This document shows, piece after piece, positions 1 to 5,339 of a stretch of 9,107 bases of DNA. How positions within the stretch are numbered: position 1 is the first letter of the stretch; the number at the start of each line of letters is the position of its first letter. The DNA lies in contig CANGMY010000044.1 of the NCBI GenBank assembly GCA_947455015.1, positions 1 to 9,107 on the forward strand, written 5' to 3'. The notes beneath the pieces are model-generated. The model ran no database searches and was not told where the DNA came from. It worked only from the letters and a program-made list of their open reading frames with translations. The position numbers were made by a program, and so were the translations under genes. Source of the DNA: Microthrixaceae bacterium. GTDB lineage: Bacteria > Actinomycetota > Acidimicrobiia > Acidimicrobiales > Acidimicrobilacustridaceae.

Positions 1-101
1 CTGTGCCCATCTGGAAGAAAGAATTCTTCGACGGTGGGTCCCAGTGGGCGCGTGCTGCCCAGCACATCACCGATGTCGATGATCAGGGAGTGCTCGCATG
101 A
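1..101 (+). CDS. moaE: Molybdopterin synthase catalytic subunit MoaE, C-terminal fragment
   Basis: Only the last 32 codons are in the window (reading frame from base 3, stop TGA at 99-101). The translation starts VPIWKKEFFDGGSQW and ends DDQGVLA. The P-[IF]-W-K-[KR]-E element followed by a short acidic/Gly turn and a Trp is the typical MoaE C-terminus. The first Lys after the Trp aligns with Lys126 of E. coli MoaE, an active-site lysine. MoaE, with the thiocarboxylated small subunit MoaD, inserts the two sulfurs into precursor Z (cPMP) to make molybdopterin in the cytoplasm. The stop overlaps the start of the next gene by ATGA, so the two are probably co-transcribed and translationally coupled. 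No MoaD is visible. The assignment rests on a short stretch, but a distinctive one. Confidence 0.82.
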   Translation, partial: VPIWKKEFFDGGSQWARAAQHITDVDDQGVLA

Positions 102-316
102 GCGGCGTTGCATTCCTCCTTTTGGCAGTTGTCGTGGCCGCTGTCGGTTCGCTCATTGTGTGGATCCGCCACCGCAAGCCCACACACTTCATGTCGAGCG
201 TCGACGATTTTCAACGTGAGATGGATGCGTTGAGTACGCCGCCGGTTCCGTCAACTCCTCCGCGTCCTGTGCGCGGCGTGCAAGACGCGGAAAAGCGTCG
301 ATTGGGTGGTCGTTGA
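98..316 (+). CDS. Small single-span membrane protein, moaE-mreB operon
   Basis: A 72-residue protein with an N-terminal membrane segment at about residues 4-23 (Leu/Val/Ala-rich, after only MSG), then a basic cluster (RHRK, residues 24-27) that predicts an N-out/C-in topology. A short cytoplasmic tail follows, with an amphipathic stretch (SSVDDFQREMDAL, about residues 33-45), a Pro-rich part and a basic C-terminus. The start is well supported: AGGGAG at 85-90 lies 7 bases before the ATG, and the ATG overlaps the moaE stop. The stop (314-316) is one base from the mreB ATG, so it is an operon partner of mreB. I recognise no named family. Similar short 'TM plus SVDxFxRxMxAL' proteins occur in actinobacteria as I recall them, but their function is not known to me. 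A membrane adaptor role for MreB would be pure inference from position. Confidence 0.8.
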   Translation: MSGVAFLLLAVVVAAVGSLIVWIRHRKPTHFMSSVDDFQREMDALSTPPVPSTPPRPVRGVQDAEKRRLGGR

Positions 317-317
317 T

Positions 318-1313
318 ATGGCACGCGATATTGCGATCGATCTCGGAACTGCAAACACGCTCGTCTACGTACGCGGCGAAGGCATTGTGCTGAATGAGCC
401 CTCAGTTATTGCGTTAAACAGCCGTACTCAAGATGTTCTTGCGATGGGCCACGAGGCGTGGCAAATGATTGGTCGTACGCCCAGTTACATCGTTGCGGTG
501 CGGCCTCTCCGTAAAGGTGCAATCACCGACTTCGAAGTGACGCAGCGAATGATCCGCTTGCTTCTTCAGCGTGTCGGTGTCAACCGATTCAATCGTCCTC
601 GTGTTGTCATCTGCGTTCCCTCAGCAATCACCGCTGTCGAACAGCGCGCTGTTACTGAAGCTGCTCGTCGTGCGGGTGCTGCCGAAGCGCACCTCATCGA
701 GCAGCCCATGGCTGCTGCGATCGGTTCGGGTCTTCCCATTAACGAACCGCTTGGCAATATGGTGATCGACATTGGTGGCGGAACATCCGAAGTTGCGCTC
801 ATTTCGCTTGGTGGTGTGGTTGCGCTCGAAGCGGTTCGTGTCGGAAGTTTCGACATTGATGCAGCGATCCAGACCTACATCCGCCGCGAATACGGCATCG
901 CTGTAGGCGAACGTACGGCAGAGGAAATCAAAGTCACGATCGGCTCGGCATGGCCGACCGAAAACGAGTTCGCCGCTGAAGTTCGCGGTCGTGAACTCAT
1001 GAGCGGCCTCCCCAAGACGGTTGTACTCACCGCCGAAGAGGTACGCGAAGCAATCGATGAGCCCGTATCGGCCATGGTCGATGCTGTCATCGCGTGCTTG
1101 GGTCAGGCTCCGCCTGAACTGGCACAAGACCTCATCGAACAAGGTATTTATTTGGTTGGTGGCGGCGGCATGTTGCGTGGCCTCGACCTCCGGATCGAAT
1201 CCGAAACCGAAGTGCCGGTTCACCTCGTCGAGGCGCCGCTCGAATCGGTCGTTCTTGGTGCAGGCCATTGCGTCGAATCTTTCGACGCACTCAAGGTCAT
1301 GTTCATGGACTGA
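318..1313 (+). CDS. mreB: Rod shape-determining protein MreB (bacterial actin)
   Basis: A 331-residue actin-fold ATPase of normal MreB length. Visible nucleotide-binding elements are the phosphate-1 loop DLGTANT (residues 8-14), the LIEQPMAAAIG helix with the presumed catalytic Glu at 128, the phosphate-2 loop DIGGGTSE (151-158) and the adenosine motif VGGGGMLRGL (GGGG at 281-284). MreB forms membrane-associated filaments that organise the peptidoglycan elongation machinery. The ATG at 318 was chosen because it gives the canonical MARDIAIDLGTANT N-terminus and has GGTGGT (305-310) 7 bases upstream. An in-frame GTG at 306 would add four residues and overlap the upstream gene. The gene is one base downstream of the small membrane protein, hence probably in an operon with it and moaE. 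No mreC, mreD, pbp2 or rodA follows. Instead the 3' end overlaps a convergent HEAT gene by 11 bp. Confidence 0.95.
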   Translation: MARDIAIDLGTANTLVYVRGEGIVLNEPSVIALNSRTQDVLAMGHEAWQMIGRTPSYIVAVRPLRKGAITDFEVTQRMIRLLLQRVGVNRFNRPRVVICVPSAITAVEQRAVTEAARRAGAAEAHLIEQPMAAAIGSGLPINEPLGNMVIDIGGGTSEVALISLGGVVALEAVRVGSFDIDAAIQTYIRREYGIAVGERTAEEIKVTIGSAWPTENEFAAEVRGRELMSGLPKTVVLTAEEVREAIDEPVSAMVDAVIACLGQAPPELAQDLIEQGIYLVGGGGMLRGLDLRIESETEVPVHLVEAPLESVVLGAGHCVESFDALKVMFMD

Positions 1314-1938
1314 GGTCTTCGGCAGCTTGCCGGACCTGCCAATCCCGATCCTCTGTTGCTCGTTGAAGGGCTGCGTCGACCTCGGGGCCATCAAACGGCG
1401 CGAGTGCAATAACAGCGCGACGACGAACTGTTGCTTTGTCTTCTGTTGCGGCGAGGATTGCGGGAAGTCCGGCAATGTCGCCGATCGCACCAAGTGCAGC
1501 GACTGCAGATTCACGGCACAACGCATCGTCGTGGCTCGTCGCAATCTGGCTCAACAGTTCGACAGTTGATGCCGAGGCTGGAGGCCGTTCTCCGCATGCC
1601 CATGCGGCAACTTCTACGACGGAGTCGTCACTGTCGGTGAGTAGCACAGCGATAGCAGCAGCAACTTCTGCGGTGGTTGGTTCGCCAACGCTGCCGTTCC
1701 ACGATGTTGATTCGGTGCACGCTCGTCGACGCATGATCGGGTCGGCATCAAGGGTTGCGTGAACCAATTCTTCCTGCGTCAATACGCCGAGGCGGTTCAG
1801 CGCGCCGAGTGCAGTCGCACGCACATTCGCGTCGTTGTCGTCAAGGAATGATCGTGCTGCGTTTTCATTGCCGGTGTGGCCCGCGAGCGCAGCGTCTCGT
1901 CGTCGAGCGACGGTGTCATCGAGTTGACGGCCGGGCAT
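1303..1938 (-). CDS. HEAT-repeat protein
   Basis: A 211-residue, soluble, Ala/Asp/Arg-rich protein built almost wholly of degenerate HEAT (PBS-lyase-type) helical repeats of about 30 residues. The repeat signature is D-x-x-V-R-x-x-A-x-x-A-L and is seen at residues ~32-48 (DDNDANVRATALGALNRLG), ~63-75 (DADPIMRRRAC), ~100-116 (TDSDDSVVEVAAWACGE), ~134-153 (HDDALCRESAVAALGAIGD), ~165-176 (EDKATVRRRAVIAL) and ~193-206 (EDRDWQVRQAAEDL). Such alpha-solenoids act as protein-binding scaffolds, and no catalytic residues can be inferred. No signal peptide or membrane segment is seen. The start ATG (1938-1936) is 2 bases after the stop of the upstream small membrane gene and has no good Shine-Dalgarno, suggesting translational coupling. 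The last 11 bases overlap the mreB 3' end on the opposite strand. The partner is unknown. Confidence 0.86.
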   Translation of the reverse strand: MPGRQLDDTVARRRDAALAGHTGNENAARSFLDDNDANVRATALGALNRLGVLTQEELVHATLDADPIMRRRACTESTSWNGSVGEPTTAEVAAAIAVLLTDSDDSVVEVAAWACGERPPASASTVELLSQIATSHDDALCRESAVAALGAIGDIAGLPAILAATEDKATVRRRAVIALAPFDGPEVDAALQRATEDRDWQVRQAAEDLSP

Positions 1939-1940
1939 GG

Positions 1941-2132
1941 TCAGCCGATGGAGGCGCCGAAGAGCCCGAAGAGCGCTACGACCGAAAGGGCGAGTCCGGC
2001 GGCAAGTGAGGTGCCGAGAATCACGAGGACCACGCCAAGACCCACCCCTGATCGGATGCGGTCAGAGGTGGTGGGGCCGATGTCATCGCCATAGATCGGT
2101 TGCCATTGGTTGTTCGCAGTCACTGCCCACAT
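1941..2132 (-). CDS. Small membrane protein upstream of the HEAT gene
   Basis: A 63-residue protein: a polar N-terminal ~28 residues (NQWQPIYGDDIGPTTSDRIR), then a Gly/Val/Leu/Ala-rich hydrophobic stretch (about residues 31-60) long enough for one long or two short membrane passes, ending at the C-terminus. Start choice: ATG at 2132 has GGAG 7 bases upstream. A GTG at 2123 with GAGG 9 bases upstream would give a 60-residue form starting at the Thr-Ala-Asn-Asn segment. A longer frame reaching an ATG at 2216 would add an Arg-rich, low-quality N-terminus and would cover the repeat element, so I reject it. It is followed after 2 bases by the HEAT gene, forming a two-gene unit divergent from the PDZ/Lon protease gene. 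I do not recognise the family and assign no function. Confidence 0.68.
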   Translation of the reverse strand: MWAVTANNQWQPIYGDDIGPTTSDRIRSGVGLGVVLVILGTSLAAGLALSVVALFGLFGASIG

Positions 2133-2233
2133 CCTCGCACTCCGCCGTCGGGCGCGCCGATTCATCCCCGAGGACATGGCAGGCTGACTCGGTCGATGGA
2201 GCCCTCTCCATCGCATTCTGTCGATGGAGCATC
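2133..2233. other. Divergent intergenic region
   Basis: This is a 101-base gap between the minus-strand small membrane/HEAT unit and the plus-strand PDZ/Lon gene, so it should hold two divergent promoters. I do not see a convincing -35/-10 pair on either strand. The best plus-strand -10-like words are CATTCT (2214-2219) and CAGGCT (2180-2185), each one base off the TANNNT form. The notable structure is the three-arm repeat at 2192-2230, listed separately. Confidence 0.5.
2192..2230 (+). repeat. Three-arm repeat able to form alternative hairpins over the protease-gene RBS
   Basis: CGATGGAG occurs at 2194-2201 and again at 2222-2229 (inside an 11-base direct repeat GTCGATGGAGC at 2192-2202 and 2220-2230). 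Its exact reverse complement CTCCATCG lies between them at 2206-2213. Arm 1 with arm 2 gives a perfect 8-bp stem with a 4-base loop (CCCT). Arm 2 with arm 3 gives a perfect 8-bp stem with an 8-base loop. Arm 3 contains GGAG (2226-2229), the only Shine-Dalgarno-like sequence before the GTG start at 2234. The geometry is that of a sequestration switch or, alternatively, of paired operator half-sites for a DNA-binding protein. The sequence pattern is certain and its function is inferred. Confidence 0.55.
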
Positions 2234-3367
2234 GTGGTCGAGCACAACGAAGAACAACCTGTGCCCACCCCTGAGATCGTGGGGGAGGAGCCTCGTCATT
2301 GGAGCAGGCGCCGTCGTTGGCTCACGTCCATCGGGTTTCTTCTCGCCATCGTGGTCATCACGCTTGGATTGGTTGTTCGCCTTCCGTATTACGTGATGTC
2401 GCCCGGATCTTCACGGCCAACCGAAAGCCTCATTTCGGTAAGTGGCGCGCAGACCTATGAAACCGACGGTGCTGTCGATTTCCTCACGGTGTCGCTTCGG
2501 CAAGCGACACCAATAGAAGCGTTGGCTGCTTGGGTGAACCCCGATCTTGACCTCACGCCAGAGGAAGACATTCTCGGTAAACAAACTCCTGATCAAAATC
2601 GCGACCTGAACTTACGGATGATGTCTGATTCAAAAGATGCGGCGCAGTATCAAGCGCTAACGCGGCTTGGCTACAACGTCGAAGCAAATGGAACAGGCGC
2701 CGTTGTTGCATCAGTTGTCGATTCCGGACCCTCGGCTAGCGCGCTTGTGCCAGGCGATGTCATTGTTCGCGCGAATGGTCAAAAGATTTCGTTTAGCCAA
2801 GAGCTCATCAATGTGATTAGCGCGACGGCTCCGGGGTCGACGATCACGTTGGACGTTGAACCGTTTGATTCGACGATGGATGGCGCACGTCCGGCACGTG
2901 AGGTGCAGGTTGCACTGGGGGCCCGTGAAAGTGATCCATCAAAGGGCTTTCTTGGCGTCTCAACCTTCACTCGCGACCTCGCGTTCAACTACCCGGTGCA
3001 GATTTCGATCGACTCGGGCCGAGTTGGAGGCCCGTCAGCAGGGTTGGCATTCACTCTTGGAATCCTCGATGTGATGACGCCCGGCAGCCTCACGGGCGGG
3101 CTCAAAGTGTCGGCAACCGGAACGATGGCAATCGACGGAACCGTGGGACCAATCGGGGGTATTCACCAAAAAGTGATGGCGTCTCGTCGGGCCGGTGTCG
3201 ATTTGATGCTCGTCCCCGCAAGCGAGGTGGACGAAGCTCGCAAGTACGCCGGGGATTTACGTATCGAGCCAGTCGAGTCGCTGACCCAGGCATTGGAAGT
3301 TCTCACGACAGTCGGCGGCGGCAACTCGGTGCTTCCTCCGGTCGGCACTGCAATCACCGTCAACTGA
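2234..3367 (+). CDS. Membrane-anchored PDZ/Lon-type (S16) Ser-Lys protease, YlbL family
   Basis: A 377-residue protein with a short cytoplasmic N-terminus ending in the basic cluster RRRR (25-28) and one membrane anchor at ~30-48. The family signature PYYVMSPGSSRPT follows (51-63), then an extracytoplasmic region, a PDZ domain at ~154-215 (GAVVASVV, GDVIVRANGQ) and a Lon-type peptidase domain at ~237-360. The catalytic dyad is visible: Ser268 in GRVGGPSAG and Lys313 in GGIHQKVMA. The 45-residue gap is close to the 43 in E. coli Lon (Ser679/Lys722). There is no AAA+ domain, as expected for this family, which cleaves envelope or extracytoplasmic substrates (compare Bacillus YlbL and M. tuberculosis Rv3194c). 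The start is uncertain: GTG 2234 has GGAG 4 bases upstream, which is short, while in-frame GTGs at 2261 and 2279 lack a good site. The frame stays open to base 1937, but that part is Arg-rich antisense of the neighbouring genes. A hairpin follows the stop. Confidence 0.9.
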   Translation: MVEHNEEQPVPTPEIVGEEPRHWSRRRRWLTSIGFLLAIVVITLGLVVRLPYYVMSPGSSRPTESLISVSGAQTYETDGAVDFLTVSLRQATPIEALAAWVNPDLDLTPEEDILGKQTPDQNRDLNLRMMSDSKDAAQYQALTRLGYNVEANGTGAVVASVVDSGPSASALVPGDVIVRANGQKISFSQELINVISATAPGSTITLDVEPFDSTMDGARPAREVQVALGARESDPSKGFLGVSTFTRDLAFNYPVQISIDSGRVGGPSAGLAFTLGILDVMTPGSLTGGLKVSATGTMAIDGTVGPIGGIHQKVMASRRAGVDLMLVPASEVDEARKYAGDLRIEPVESLTQALEVLTTVGGGNSVLPPVGTAITVN

Positions 3368-3390
3368 ACTCGTTGGTATCACCGGCGAGT
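3368..3390 (+). terminator. Hairpin directly after the PDZ/Lon stop codon, candidate terminator or attenuator
   Basis: ACTCGTTGGT (3368-3377) pairs with ACCGGCGAGT (3381-3390), giving a 10-bp stem with a 3-base loop ATC. Two of the pairs are U-G wobbles (3373/3385 and 3374/3384). Because wobbles become A/C mismatches on the other strand, the stem is continuous only in plus-strand RNA. It begins at the base after the TGA. There is no strong U-tract (CGGCATTTCG follows), so read-through is likely to be partial, or the hairpin may serve as a 3'-end stabiliser. Confidence 0.45.
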
Positions 3391-3404
3391 CGGCATTTCG
3401 TCAG

Positions 3405-3419
3405 TAGCCTTGACGCCGA
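3405..3419 (+). promoter_or_regulatory. Candidate leaderless promoter of the DivIVA-type gene (-10 TAGCCT)
   Basis: TAGCCT (3405-3410) matches the actinobacterial -10 form TANNNT and is followed by exactly 8 bases before the A of ATG 3419. That places transcription start on or next to the start codon. There is no Shine-Dalgarno upstream of the ATG, as expected for a leaderless message. No clear -35 is seen. The same -10/ATG spacing recurs before the UPF0182 gene. Confidence 0.5.
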
Positions 3420-5293
3420 TGGCAACCGACTCGTCCGGGCCGATCGATCCCGACCGCATCCTCGATAAAACCTTCGCGACCGTAAAGAAGGGCGTCGACC
3501 CCGTAGAGGTCCAGCGCTACCTCCTTCAGGTCTCGAATCAACTGAAGACCTCGCAAACTCGTGCTGCGGAACTTGAGCGACAACTCGAACAGGCTCGTCG
3601 CCAGAGCGCCGAACACGATCCGATCGACCCTTCCAACCTCACGAAACTGCTGGGCGAAGAAACCACCCGGGTTCTCGATGCCGCCCAGTCCGCTGCTGCC
3701 GAAATCCGGGCGAAGGCCGAGGAAAACGTGGCCCGCCTTCTGCGTGAGGCGCGTGAAGAATCGGTCCGCCTTCGTGAAGACGCCGAAACTCTTGTTGCCC
3801 GCCGCACCCAAGAAGCCGAGCAAGCAACCGCGCAGATTCGCGACTATGCCGAAACGCAACGAGCCAACGCTGAAGCCGAAGCCGCCGCCATCATTGAAGC
3901 GAGCAAGCAGCAGGGTCGCGAGATGGTGCAAGAGGCGAAGGATGTTCGGCAGCGCATGCTCGACGATCTCGCAAATCGTCGCCAGGCTCTTCGCCAACAG
4001 ATCGAACAACTGCAAGCCGGACGCGATCGTCTTTCCGCTGCATACGACGTCGTTCGTGAAACGTTGGCAGTCGCAACCGAGGAACTTCACGTCGCGTTAC
4101 CCGAAGCCAGACTTTCTGCTGAAGTAGCAGCGTTGCAAAGCGTCGACGCCGAACTCGAAGCAACAATCACGCCCATCGTTGCTGCTGAAGAATCCGGCGC
4201 ACCAACCATCGACGTCTTCCCGGCACCGCAATCGCGCAATGTCGAAACGCCAGCTCAAGAACGCTCCGTTGCCCCCAAACTCACGGTGGTTCCTCCCGTC
4301 GAGGAAATGGTCGAGGAAATCGTTGAAGTTGAGACGCTTGTCGACGTTGAGCCAGAAGAACCCGCAGACACTGTCGTTCCCCCTGAAGACCCGCGCGAAG
4401 GCCGACATTCGTCGTCTGTGCGTGTGGTTCGTACCTCGAGCGGTAAAGCCGCCGACGTCTTCGCTCGACTTCGTCAAGAAGGCGAAGACGAGGTTTCGTC
4501 GACCGGAAACGATTCTGATGACGCGGCCGAAACGGTGCTCGACGTCATCGAAGAAGTTGTCATCATCGAGACCATTGAAGAGGTCGTCGAGGTTGTCGGG
4601 GTCGAAGATGCGGCCGAAGTCGAAGAGACCGACGACGCCGACCAAGCGTTCATCCTCACACGCAACGCGGCGGTCGCATCATTCGAAAGTTCGTTGGCCC
4701 GGCGCATTAAGCGCGAATTATCCGACGAGCAGAACGAACTGCTTTCCACGTTGCGATCGATCAAAGGCAACCTGACTGCCATCGCGTTCCTGCCCATGCC
4801 CGAGGCGCAACTCGAACGCTATGAAGACATTGCGCTTCCGGCACTTGCCGACGCGGCCGAAGCTGGCGCCGCTATCGCGCCGGCGAAGGGCCGGAGTTCC
4901 GCTCGTGCGTCGGTTGGCGATCTCGCAGCTGACATGGCAGCGGCAATCGTGAGCCCGCTGCGCGATCGGCTTGAGCGAGCGGTATCGGAGTCATCTGGCG
5001 ATCGTGACGATCTTGCCCAGCGAATTCGTTCCACCTTCCGCGAGTGGAAGGGCCAGCGCGTGGACGACGCCGTCACCTTTGCGGTGCTGGCAGCAGCAAA
5101 TCGCGGCATCCTCGATCGCCTGCCTAAGGCATCAAACGTGCGCTGGGTCGTTGCTGCTGGCGACGGTCCTTCGCCCGATTGCGAAGACAATGCCCTTGGT
5201 GGGCCAATTGAGCGGGGTGGGGCATTCCCTACGGGTCACAAGGTTCCGCCCCTGCATCCTGGTTGCCACTGCGTCGTGCTTCCCGTCTCCTGA
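3419..5293 (+). CDS. DivIVA-domain coiled-coil protein with a phage Mu F/SPP1 gp7-like C-terminal motif
   Basis: A 624-residue protein. Residues ~8-42 resemble the N-terminal DivIVA/Wag31 domain (DPDRILDKTFATVKKGVDP then VEVQRYLL), which binds curved or polar membrane. Residues ~40-235 are a long Ala/Glu/Arg/Gln coiled coil. Two acidic, Val/Glu-rich low-complexity linkers follow (~291-325 and ~356-410) around a basic segment. Residues ~410-624 are a helical region (FREWKGQRVDDAV at ~540-552, AAANRG just after) ending in Cys588 (PSPDCEDNALGG), His607, then PPLHPGCHC with His613, Cys616 and Cys618. That ending matches the terminal motif of Mu F-like/SPP1 gp7 phage minor head proteins (D-x-x-x-x-P-x-C-x-x-L-x-G ... 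PPxHPxCRC). I expect a cytoplasmic, multimeric scaffold for polar growth or division with an added metal-binding head; the role of that head is unknown. ATG 3419 is preferred because TTG 3410 overlaps the -10. The coiled coil is certain and the DivIVA call is good. Confidence 0.85.
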   Translation: MATDSSGPIDPDRILDKTFATVKKGVDPVEVQRYLLQVSNQLKTSQTRAAELERQLEQARRQSAEHDPIDPSNLTKLLGEETTRVLDAAQSAAAEIRAKAEENVARLLREAREESVRLREDAETLVARRTQEAEQATAQIRDYAETQRANAEAEAAAIIEASKQQGREMVQEAKDVRQRMLDDLANRRQALRQQIEQLQAGRDRLSAAYDVVRETLAVATEELHVALPEARLSAEVAALQSVDAELEATITPIVAAEESGAPTIDVFPAPQSRNVETPAQERSVAPKLTVVPPVEEMVEEIVEVETLVDVEPEEPADTVVPPEDPREGRHSSSVRVVRTSSGKAADVFARLRQEGEDEVSSTGNDSDDAAETVLDVIEEVVIIETIEEVVEVVGVEDAAEVEETDDADQAFILTRNAAVASFESSLARRIKRELSDEQNELLSTLRSIKGNLTAIAFLPMPEAQLERYEDIALPALADAAEAGAAIAPAKGRSSARASVGDLAADMAAAIVSPLRDRLERAVSESSGDRDDLAQRIRSTFREWKGQRVDDAVTFAVLAAANRGILDRLPKASNVRWVVAAGDGPSPDCEDNALGGPIERGGAFPTGHKVPPLHPGCHCVVLPVS

Positions 5294-5314
5294 GGGCGAC
5301 GCCGTAACAATCGC

Positions 5315-5339
5315 TGAACCCCCGTAGGCTGGTGGTTCA
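5315..5339. promoter_or_regulatory. Inverted repeat flanking the UPF0182 -10 box, possible operator
   Basis: TGAACC (5315-5320) and GGTTCA (5334-5339) are perfect reverse complements separated by 13 bases. The centre-to-centre distance is 19 bp, about two helical turns. The -10 box TAGGCT lies between them and the last base of the right arm is the A of the ATG. Such a dyad over the -10 could bind a dimeric repressor. Six-base arms can also arise by chance. Confidence 0.3.
5325..5339 (+). promoter_or_regulatory. Candidate leaderless promoter of the UPF0182 gene (-10 TAGGCT)
   Basis: TAGGCT (5325-5330) followed by 8 bases and then the ATG at 5339 has the same spacing, and nearly the same hexamer, as the element before the DivIVA-type gene (TAGCCT, 8 bases, ATG 3419). 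Expected transcription start is at or one base before the A of the ATG. GGTGG (5331-5335) is only 3 bases from the ATG, too close for a normal ribosome binding site, which supports leaderless initiation. No clear -35 is visible. Confidence 0.5.

Noticed and set aside
621..1544. Long minus-strand reading frame of 307 codons opposite mreB
   Set aside because: It is antisense to the well-conserved mreB and extends into the HEAT gene. The composition is odd (Asn/Arg/Phe/Cys-rich, no domain pattern) and it is explained by the codon bias of the true frames.
1021..1569. Plus-strand 182-codon frame across the mreB end and HEAT gene
   Set aside because: Out of frame with mreB and antisense to the HEAT protein; Cys/Ser/Arg-rich shadow without motifs.
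2141..2216. Earlier start (ATG at 2216) for the small minus-strand membrane protein
   Set aside because: Adds an Arg/Ser-rich segment of poor coding character and overlaps the regulatory repeat. ATG 2132 or GTG 2123 have Shine-Dalgarno-like sequences at proper distance.
1937..2233. N-terminal extension of the PDZ/Lon reading frame back to base 1937
   Set aside because: The extension is Arg-rich nonsense antisense to the small membrane gene and through the repeat element. Family members begin shortly before the membrane anchor.
3410..3415. TTGACG as a -35 box or TTG as the start of the DivIVA-type gene
   Set aside because: No -10 lies 16-18 bases downstream, and the TTG overlaps the proposed -10 hexamer and lacks a ribosome binding site. 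ATG 3419 is better.
3390..3419. TCGGC/GCCGA inverted repeat around the first leaderless -10
   Set aside because: Only 5-base arms with no extension; expected by chance in GC-rich DNA.
3561..4127. Overlapping plus- and minus-strand frames inside the DivIVA-type gene (also 3401-4090, 4097-4645, 4179-4775)
   Set aside because: Long open shadow frames caused by repetitive GAA/GAC/GCC-rich coiled-coil codons; no start-site support and no recognisable domains.
4300..4340. Tandem GTCGAGGAAAT-like repeats
   Set aside because: These encode the repeated Val-Glu-Glu acidic linker and need no separate explanation as a DNA repeat.
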